DNA of 64,000 nt from Thinopyrum elongatum. Taxonomy: Eukaryota; Streptophyta; Magnoliopsida; Poales; Poaceae. Each line of letters starts with the position of its first letter. Position 1 is the first letter of the stretch. Made by a program: the position numbers and the translations under genes. Of the stretch, positions 56,868 to 64,000 are shown piece by piece. Below the pieces are notes generated by a model. It was not told the origin of the DNA. It saw only the letters and a list, made by a program, of their open reading frames with translations, and did no database searches. The stretch lies in NCBI GenBank assembly GCA_011799875.1, contig CM022302.1, positions 96,054,185 to 96,118,184 of the forward strand, in the 5' to 3' direction.

Positions 56868-58260
56868 TTATCAGCGCGTGTCTCTCCGCTGAGAGAAAAG
56901 GCCATGCCGCAGAGGGCGGTTACGCACGAACCCTGAACGGTCCCGTGGAAAGGCGGCGTTCGTTCTGGCGCGGCTACCGGCAGAGGAGTCACACAGAGCA
57001 ATTCACAGGAAGGAAAAGATGTATACCCCCAAGTTGGAATCGTTGGTGGCGGCGACCAATCATTGACAGTGACAAGAACATCGCTAGCGAAGGTAAGCGG
57101 CGGTGCACGTCGTGGTCGCGAGGCGCAGAGGCATCCGTTGTGCGGCGAGACCTCCCAGACGGAGGTGGCGGTTGCGCAAGGAGGCACTGATCCTGGCGGA
57201 AGATGCCGAGTGCGCACTTTGGTACTGGGCACGACGCTGCTCCTCCCGGCACTCCAAAAAACAGGGGCACGACCACGTTGCGACGGGCGACGGCTGGGCG
57301 AGGCGGCCGGCTGGATGCGCGCCGACCGTAACATGGCTGCACATGCGAGGCAGGCGTTTGTGGCGAGGGCGGTAGCGCGCCGATTGCTGGCCGCTGGTTG
57401 CTAGCCGCGCTGCGGTGGGGCGGCGTTGGCACACGTCGGGGGGAATGCGCGACGCCAAGGCACACCGAAGGTTTGTTGGATGCGAGGCGGACGGCGCTCC
57501 GCGCGGCTCCCAGGGCATGGCTGCCTATGGCGCTCCATGAGACAACCAGGCTCGGCCTGGCGGTTAAGCACACACGCCGGCGCGGTTTTCCGCGGCACGC
57601 GCGGTGCGGATTTCTCCGGCGACAACAGGGACATCCCCATGTGGCAGCAGGGTTGGAGCACGGGCCTTCCGGGCCGCATGCAGCGGCGTAAACTTCCCCA
57701 CGCACGGGATGGTATAATTTTTACTAAATGACCCCTGGGCCGTCTTATTTCGCCCACTTGACCCCCCCAAAATTATTACATCGCAGCCAGTGGACAAAAA
57801 AAAACAGAGAGAATGGAAAGAAAGGAGAAAAAATTGGCAAAGGAGAGAAAAAAAAAAAAAAAAAACAAAGCTATCAACAAAATATAATAAAAAAAAAAAC
57901 ACAAAACACAAACACCCAACACCCCCCGCGCCGGCGCCATTGGCCGACGGCGACGACCAGCCGCCAGCGTGGCAGCCTTCAAACGCGCCTAGCCCGAAGA
58001 CGTGACAAGGTTGGATGGGCCGGACTTGTGAGCAGGACCCTATTATCGCTGTGTCACACTGTCTGATATGTCCGATTACCGGTGGGTGTGGTAGCTGCAT
58101 CCGGCTAACATATCGGATAGTCTGATGTGCTCCAACGACACGCTCGGCCATTCGGCGCGGTACGAAGGCAGATAATCCGGCATGTTAGGTGGGCGAGGCT
58201 GGGTCGTTGTGGCGCCTAGTAACTAGGCGTTTATGCCGAAATTTAAAAATACCTTCGTAG
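56868..58260. other. GC-rich then A-rich sequence without a supported gene
   Basis: 56880-57700 is GC-rich with overlapping frames on both strands, the pattern of chance ORFs. If 56644-56867 is an LTR, this could be its internal region. 57790-57910 is A-rich with poly-A runs. Nothing recognised. Confidence 0.4.
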
Positions 58261-58516
58261 GCGCTTAAAAAGTCAGACACTCCAGCCCTCCATTAATTTG
58301 TGACTGTTGTGTGGGTCCGCTGTGCTGTGGCATTGGAAGCGTCCTATTTAGCCGCCCAACCCACGGTGAAACCATCAGCCATTTCTCCCCCGCCGCCCCC
58401 TCGTCATCCTCTTCCCCGCCGCCTGTCTTCCTCTTACCCGTTGTCGCTCGTCCTCATCTTCGTCGGCGTCGGCCCCGCCACCTGCACGTGCCTCCGCCGT
58501 GCAGGATTTGATCTCG

Positions 58517-59279
58517 ATGGCTGATAAGCCAAAGAAGCCGATGGTTGATCAGTTCATGGAAGAACTGGAGTGGCAAGTTCGTGCGAAGATCGCCGGAAAG
58601 AAGTCTGTTGGTGTCAAACCCATTGAGGGAGGATCCAGCAATCCTTCGCCTCATGTAAGTAATCCCGTGGCAACATTTGTACCGTTGGTTGATTTCAAAT
58701 CTGTAGGATCTATCGTTTATTAGTGGTTACAAAATTTGATTTATGCATGTAGCATTACTGATTGAATCCTAGGTTTGTGAGACAATCTAGATTGATGCGT
58801 TGGTTCAAAACGTCTGGATATCGTTCTGTAGGTTGCTTATTGACCAATTTTATGGCACATCTAGTTTTGAATTGTATTAGTTAATTGGTCCTTAGATTGG
58901 TCATTCAGCAAACGGCAGTCGTGCCATGGCGAACTTTGTTGTAGCTGACGACAAGGTCCCAGAGGATAATACTTTCCATGCCCTACGCGCGCGCATCTTT
59001 GCGAAGGGCCAAGCGAGAATGGCAGGTGCACTGGCACGCGAGCAAACTCTAGCAGTTCGTTCACTCGCCGGCCTTCCTCCCAGAGAGGAGGATTTGGAGG
59101 ATGCCGACGATGACTCCAACAGCTCCGGCAGTGAGCAGATAATGCTCGACCCATATTGCGTTTTCGGCCGGTATGCCAGCAGAGAAAATGGCAAATTGAA
59201 GAAGCGAAAGCGAAAGCGGAAGAAAGGGAAGCGAAAGGGAAATGGTGTCTCTGAATTTCCTATGATAGCCATGGCTTAG
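58517..59279 (+). CDS. Two-exon gene model for a small basic-tailed protein of unknown function
   Basis: Exon 1 58517-58654 (MADKPKKPMVDQFMEELEWQ ... GGSSNPSPH) ends at a strong donor, cat|gtaagt. With the acceptor ccttag|att, exon 2 is 58896-59279 and keeps the frame, giving 173 residues. Exon 2 has an Ala/Arg-rich helix-like region (RARIFAKGQARMAGALARE), an acidic stretch (EEDLEDADDDSNSSGSE) and a Lys/Arg cluster (KLKKRKRKRKKGKRKG) like a nuclear localisation signal. The upstream ~130 bp is CT/GC-rich like a cereal 5' UTR. It has no internal stops, unlike all the transposon genes around it. No family recognised. It may be a host gene or a captured fragment; CACTA copy C begins 244 bp downstream. 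Confidence 0.5.
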
Positions 59280-59522
59280 CTATTACAATGTTGCAATATC
59301 TGTGTTTATGTAGATGAATTATGTACTCTGTTTTATCATTTTTCTTGACATCGTTTTGTATGGTGGTTTATTGACTTAGTTAATGCAATTCAGGCACTGC
59401 AGTCAACCAGTGGACCGTCCTGGTTACCACCGGCTGTGGATGTTGAACTAAGGCTTCTTACTATAAAAAAAGCAGTATGTTATGTTTTATGATGTTGTTG
59501 TATGTCATTCAACCCCCTACCC
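59280..59522 (+). other. 3' flank of the gene model
   Basis: AT-rich and 3'-UTR-like. A short open stretch at about 59395-59475 (ALQSTSGPSWLPPAVDVEL) after an acceptor-like attcag may be a relic of a further exon. Confidence 0.35.
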
Positions 59523-59554
59523 TACTAGTAGAAAAACGACCTAATGTTCACCTC

Positions 59555-59812
59555 ATTAGTCCCGGTTCAATTACGGACCGGCACTAATATGACCATTAGT
59601 GCCGGTTCCAACGGCTAGGCGGGCGGCACTCATTAGTCCCGGTTCGTGTTGAACCCCTAGTACCGGTTCGTGCCACGAACCGGGACTAAAGAGGTGGTGG
59701 CAGGCTGGTGTCAGGCTGGGGCCCCACCAACCCCTTTAGTCCCGGTTCATGGCACGAACCGGGACTAGAGATGCACCTTTAGTCCCGGTTTGTATAACCA
59801 ACCGGGACTAAA
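59555..59812. repeat. Subterminal TTTAGTCCCGGTT motif array of CACTA copy C
   Basis: At least eight copies in both orientations (cattagtcccggttc, cgaaccgggactaaag and variants), immediately before the TATA box. Confidence 0.82.
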
Positions 59813-59820
59813 GATGCCTC

Positions 59821-59828
59821 TATATAAA
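59821..59828 (+). promoter_or_regulatory. TATA box of CACTA copy C
   Basis: TATATAAA directly after the motif array, followed by a CT-rich leader (tttctctctgttttcccc). It has the spacing of a normal plant promoter. Confidence 0.7.
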
Positions 59829-60125
59829 CCCTTCGTCGAGCCCGAGCCCATTTCTCTCTGTTTTCCCCTTTCATTCCTTCCTCTCCTCTGTTCTTCCCCA
59901 TTGCTCGAGCTCATCCTTCATTTTTGCCAAAATTTGTCAAGATTTGAAGGCCCCCCATCCATCCAAGTGATCACAAAGGTTAGCAACTTTGTCCTTTCAT
60001 CTCTCATTGCTAGATTAGCTCTTGCAATGCTCTATAAGTATAGTGATTTGTGGGTTTTAGTTTGGGAGTAATTATATGTGGTAGTTTATTTGATTTATAT
60101 GCAATTTGAGCTCAAATTAACTCTT

Positions 60126-61053
60126 AGGTAGTGTTTGGTTGAGCTGCAGATTCTGTAAAAGCTGCTGTGAGCTGTGAGCTATGAAAAAGCTGCTGTGAAC
60201 TTTCAGCTGTGGAAAAGCTGGAAGTCGTTTGGCTGAAACAGCTGTGAAACTGCAGATTTGACCGTGAATTGTCTGTAATGACCCTGGACAATAATTCAAT
60301 ATTTTTATGTGCAACTTGATCGTAAAATAGTGATATGTACATCAGTAGGCAATAGAACGACACAGGAGACAGTATTCCCTGGGTCCACAATATATTCGAC
60401 CTACAAATATGCAAAATCATCATTAATGAATGGATATCACCAGAAAATACAGCAAAAAATGCATTAACAAAGAAGGTTAGATGGATGGGGAAGGGGGAAG
60501 GGGGAAGAGGGAAGAGGGATGGAGGGAGGAGGGAGGAGGGAGGAGAAAGGAGGTCCTGGGCGCCGGCGCCGGCGCCACCGGATGGCCGGCCGGAGCAGGG
60601 CCACGGGGTACAGGGGAGGAGGGGATGCAAGAGGCAAAGGGAGGAATGAGAGAGGAGGGAGGAAGGAGGAAGGGGAGTATACCTGGGCGGGCTAGGACAG
60701 TCGCCGGATCTGGCGGCGACGGGCGAGAACGGTCGCCGGAGCTGGCGGCGGCGGCCAACCCTAGCCCTGTCTTTCCTGCGAGGCCGGCTCTGTTCCTGGG
60801 GATGGATTCTGTTCGTGGATGGCTCGTGCGGAGCTATTGGAGTGAACCGGTACAACTCGTGGGATGGCAGCGTGGGTAATTTCGACGAAGGGTTTGCCCT
60901 CCGCAGCTGGAATCCGGGGTCGAGCAGCTTCGCGATTTACACTGGCCAGAAGTTGCTGCTTCCCCCGAATCTGCTGCGAGAAAAACGCCATTTGGTTGGC
61001 TTTTGACTTTTTGGCAGCTGAAGCTGGTGCGGGAAGTCCAACCAAACGCAACC
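60126..61053. mobile_element. PIF/Harbinger-like non-autonomous element (928 bp)
   Basis: 15-bp inverted ends GGTAGTGTTTGGTTG/CAACCAAACGCAACC (two mismatches) between TTA duplications (60123-60125 and 61054-61056). The uninterrupted site is seen in CACTA copy B (minus strand aacttcttagtttgc), which confirms the insertion. The interior has a GC-rich stretch at 60480-60790 but no transposase. Confidence 0.85.
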
Positions 61054-61267
61054 TTAGTTTGCATATGTAGGTGTGGTTTAGTTAGTGCCTTCCCGTCCCT
61101 GTCCTAACGACCACCGTCGATCGCCCGCACCGTCCCATCGCTGGCACCACCTTGGTGAGCCTCTTGTTCTTATCTTTTTTATATAAAAAAGTCATGTTTG
61201 TGTGATTTAGATATATAGTTACTTGAATAATTTTCTTACCCGTACGTTGTTTGTTATGCATAGTGGC

Positions 61268-61625
61268 ATGGTTTTGATATCCGTCCCCGTCGGCCCTCGT
61301 TCGGTTTATGATTCGGATGTGGTATATTCTCTTTTATAACTATTTGTTGCATTTCGTGTTTATGACAAATTATGCCCATCAAGTTGAGATATATATTTTT
61401 ATCTAGGAGGTATGTGAACCGGAAATTCCAACCGACCCTCTTGTCGAGAGGTTATATTTAGTTGAAAATGAAAACGAGTATTTGAAAGAAAAATTGAAAA
61501 GAATTGAAGAAGAGAAGATGAAACTGGAGTTGTATGTTGTCGATGTCGTCGATGATCACAAGATCAAGATGGAGAAAATGCGCTTGAAGATTAGAAAGAT
61601 TAGAAAATATGCCATTGATAGTTAG
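61268..61625 (+). pseudogene. Small coiled-coil/transmembrane gene, CACTA copy C
   Basis: Exon 1 61268-61321 (MVLISVPVGPRSVYDSDV), intron, exon 2 from 61407 with NEYLKEKLKRIEEEKMKLEL and MRLKIRKIRKYAIDS, then TAG at 61623-61625. A 4-bp atat duplication just after it breaks the hydrophobic tail, which is still legible to about 61716. Homologue of the genes in copies A and B. Confidence 0.6.
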
Positions 61626-61795
61626 GCTTGGTATATATCATTATGCTGTTGGATCAGTCGTTACCTTAGTTGCGATCTTGATCGCATTTTTTGTTGCATT
61701 TAAATGCTTTAGCTAGAGAGTTTGTATGTTGTTTTATGAGAATAAGTGTGTATGAACTTGTATTAATTTGGTCTTTTCGGTGTTGTGTAATGAAG

Positions 61796-62262
61796 ATGAG
61801 CCGACAATGGATGTACGATGACCGATGCTCTGCCCAGTTCGTTAATGGCGTGCGTACTTTTCTGATTGCGGCTGAGGCAAACAAGCGGGCGGATGGTTTT
61901 ATATCTTGTCCATGTGCTGGCTGTAAGAATGATCGGAATTACTCTAAGTCAAGAACCATTCATGTCCACCTGTTTGAGTCCAGTTTCATGCCCCACTATA
62001 ATGTTTGGACCAAGCACGGAGAAAGAGGGGTTATGATGGAAGACAATGAAGAAGAAGAGGACGACGACAGCTATCCTGGCCATGACGGGTTCCCTGAATA
62101 CGATGGTACAACAATGGGGAAGAAGCTGAGCCGGCAATGCGGGAAGAAGCTAAAGAAGAGGCATCAGATGAGCCCGCTGATGATCTTGGTCGGGCCGTTG
62201 CCAATGCAAAGAGAAACTGCGCAAGTGAAAAGGAGAGGCTGAAGTTGCAGCGCATGTTAGAG
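61796..62262 (+). pseudogene. CACTA copy C transposase, N-terminal exon
   Basis: MSRQWMYDDRCSAQFVNGV, CPCAGCKNDRNYS, HYNVWTKHGERGVMMEDNE and an acidic stretch, as in copies A and B. A one-base loss near 62115 shifts the frame; the original frame is still readable as REEAKEEASDEPADDLGRAV. It ends at QRMLEN where copy D is inserted. Confidence 0.88.
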
Positions 62263-62289
62263 AACTACTAGGGAAAATCTTATACACAG

Positions 62290-62645
62290 AATCTTAGCAG
62301 CAGCGCGGTACAGGAAGAGGCGCTACTGCTAATTAGCAGTAGCAAGGGAAAGAAACAGGCGCTACTGCTACTGACTTAGCAGTAGCGTGGCTCGGTGGAA
62401 CCACGCTGCTACTAAAATTGACTGACCGTTCCCGCCACCCTAGGTTTAGCAGCAGCGCGCTCTAGCTAACCGCGCTACTGATAAAGTAATAGTAGCAGCG
62501 AGCTTTTTTTGGGTGACGCTACTGCTAATTTTGAAACTGACCACATGGCGGGCCCCTCTTAGTAGTAGCGCGTGTGTCAGAAGCGCGCTGCTGCTATCTT
62601 ATTAGCAGCAGCGCGGTTTACGACCAGCGCTACTGCTAAGCCGCA
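62290..62645. repeat. Subterminal gcagtagcgc motif array of CACTA copy D
   Basis: More than ten copies of tagcagtagcgc/gcgctactgcta in both orientations between the terminus and the CT-rich leader. Confidence 0.82.
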
Positions 62646-63318
62646 GCATATACCACCTTTTCCCTCCCCCCTCCCCCTCCCCCATCCTCCCTTCCTCACT
62701 TTCCCCTACCTCCCACCTCCTCTCTCCCTCACTTTGCTTCTTCCTCACTACTTCTCCCCCCATTACTCTCCTTCTTCTACATACCTTTCTCTCTCTTTAT
62801 TACTCCTAGCTAACTACACCACCTCCATTAATGCATCTCCTTTCTCTTTTTCCTTCCCCCTCCACTAGTTGAAGTTGTCTCCTCCCAAACTAGCTAGCTA
62901 GGTAGATGTAGCATTTAGTGAAGTGACCTATGTACCCCCGAACTAGATCTAGCCTTGTCAAGAAGAGCTTTGTCCACTTTTGATCTCCCTACTACATCAT
63001 CATCTCCACCGTGCATGTGCTCGATCTCGAGATAGGTGATTAAAAATTTATGCTTTTGCAAGAATGGAAATATGTGTATGTGTGTGCGATATGACATAAT
63101 CGGGTGATATGATGGAAATTGTGTGTGTGGCATGAGTTGACGCCGAATTGTGCTTGTGAGTTGCATATGTTTTGCCAAAATGTCGATTTATTTCCGTTTC
63201 GGCGAATTCCGGGCAAACTCTATATGTCCTGTTTTTAGGGAAGGTCATGCCGAATTTTTGTATGACTTTGATGCATGCACGCATTTTTATAATCAATTTG
63301 TTTATTATTACCATGCAG
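62646..63318 (+). promoter_or_regulatory. Leader region of CACTA copy D
   Basis: CT-rich stretch (62650-62860) followed by AT-richer, intron-like sequence ending in the acceptor-like ccatgcag before the coding exon. No coding region supported. Confidence 0.5.
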
Positions 63319-64000
63319 GCGTTCATGATGGTCAGTGGAACGATGGTGGACAGATGGTTGCGGTCGGCGGTGTAGGACATGAAAGAAAATAACCTGACAG
63401 AGGTTTTATGTCCGTGTCGAAGATGCAAAGGACGAGTTTGGCTTGACCCCTATGACGATGGTCGTGTCGAAGCGCACCTGCTCATGACTGGTTTCATGGA
63501 TGGCTATACCCAGTGGATAATTGAAGATGAGGATGATGATGTTGAGGACGCCGACGGGGCAAGCAATGACGACACGGGGCAAGACGAAGAGATGATCGAT
63601 AATGGCAGCGGGGAAGAGGCCGGACATGGCGGCGGAGAAGGGGCTGGACATGGCGGCGGAGAAGGGGCCGGATATGGCGGTAGAGAGAACGTGGACTCCA
63701 CGCCGCAGAGTTCGTCGGTACTAAGTTCAATCGTGCAGGACCCTCATGTTCAAGCACTGCTTCGCAAGGAGACGAGTACTGAGAGAGCTACTTCTAGAGA
63801 GGAGGCCAAGCTGCAGCAACTGGTGGTAGACTCGAACACTCCATTGTATCATGGTTGCAATCCTGAGGTGACCCGCTTGAGTTTCACGCTCCAACTCCTA
63901 AAGACGAAGGCTAAACACAAATGGACCGACACTAGCCTCGATGAGCATCTCAAGTACCTAAAGGATGTTCTTCCCGCGGGGAATCTTTGTCCTACTAGTG
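63319..64000 (+). pseudogene. CACTA copy D transposase, N-terminal part (runs off the window)
   Basis: ATG at 63325 or 63328 after a splice-acceptor-like tgcag. MVSGTMVDRWLRSAV, an in-frame TAG at 63373-63375, then NNLTEVLCPCRRCKGRVWL and HLLMTGFMDGYTQW (transposase-associated domain). An acidic stretch follows, then a repeat of GEGAGHGG units (24-bp repeats, about 63610-63680), then PLYHGCNPEVTRLSFTLQLL and YLKDVLPAGNLCP. Open to the window end after the single stop. Confidence 0.8.

Larger units (their letters stand above)
59523..62262 (+). mobile_element. CACTA transposon copy C, 5' part
   Basis: Terminus TACTAGTAGAAAAACG (first base changed from C to T), then the subterminal motif array, TATA box, leader, small coiled-coil gene and the TNP2 N-terminal exon. 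It is interrupted by a PIF/Harbinger element at 60126-61053 and cut at 62262 by CACTA copy D. The remainder lies beyond the window or is lost. Confidence 0.85.
62263..64000 (+). mobile_element. CACTA transposon copy D (different family), 5' part, inserted in copy C
   Basis: Terminus AACTACTAGGGAAAATC (expected CACTACTAGGGAAAA, first base changed), then an array of gcagtagcgc-type motifs, then a TNP2-like gene running off the window. The motif differs from copies A-C, so this is another family. Confidence 0.75.

Noticed and set aside
56989..57705. 238-residue minus-strand frame
   Set aside because: Overlaps several equally long frames on both strands in GC-rich DNA, with no motif and no splice or promoter signals.
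60124..60879. Antisense 243-residue frame in the PIF element
   Set aside because: Pro/Ser-rich low-complexity translation of the GC-rich interior with no transposase motifs.
63991..64000. ctactagtg at the window end as a CACTA right terminus
   Set aside because: It lies inside the continuing transposase frame of copy D and lacks the expected neighbouring bases and subterminal motifs.

Overview
The window is a stack of nested transposable elements from a large grass genome, almost certainly Triticeae (wheat, Aegilops, barley or rye). The evidence is a BARE-1/WIS/Angela-type copia element, at least four CACTA DNA transposons with plant TNP2-type transposase genes, a long-LTR chromovirus, a Tat-type gypsy element, Stowaway, PIF/Harbinger and hAT-like MITEs, and a 5'-truncated LINE. 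There are no rRNA or tRNA genes and nothing prokaryotic. Nearly every transposon gene is broken by stops or frameshifts. Only one short two-exon gene model (58517-59279) could be a host gene.

Layout. (1) 1-11617: a minus-strand Ty3/gypsy chromovirus with 4.4-kb LTRs, entering the window inside its 3' LTR. (2) 11618 to about 33427: CACTA copy A, plus strand. The chromovirus sits in its 5' part. Its TNP2 transposase gene is cut twice, by a solo-LTR-like insertion (12689-14266) and by a complete 10.3-kb Tat-type gypsy element (16098-26370, TSD tgtat). A second CACTA gene follows at 30833-33427. (3) About 33428-34430: AT-rich junction. (4) 34430-50392: CACTA copy B, same family, minus strand, so A and B lie tail to tail. 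Its TNP2 gene is interrupted by the copia element 37385-46687 (TSD gggaa). (5) 50393-59522: older intergenic DNA with a LINE, MITEs, a foldback, a short LTR and the gene model. (6) 59523-62262: 5' part of CACTA copy C, carrying a PIF/Harbinger insertion. (7) 62263-64000: 5' part of a different CACTA family (copy D), inserted in C.

How the genes relate. In copies A, B and C the TNP2 transposase is preceded by a small two-exon gene for a coiled-coil protein with a C-terminal hydrophobic segment. In A and B the second transposon gene has its own TATA box, directly behind a block of the same 'TTTAGTCCCGGTT' inverted motifs found in the subterminal regions of B and C. The most notable observations are this conserved small gene, the repeated motif block, the tail-to-tail CACTA pair, an antisense promoter-plus-ORF in the Tat element, and the mosaic, internally duplicated 5' LTR of the copia element.
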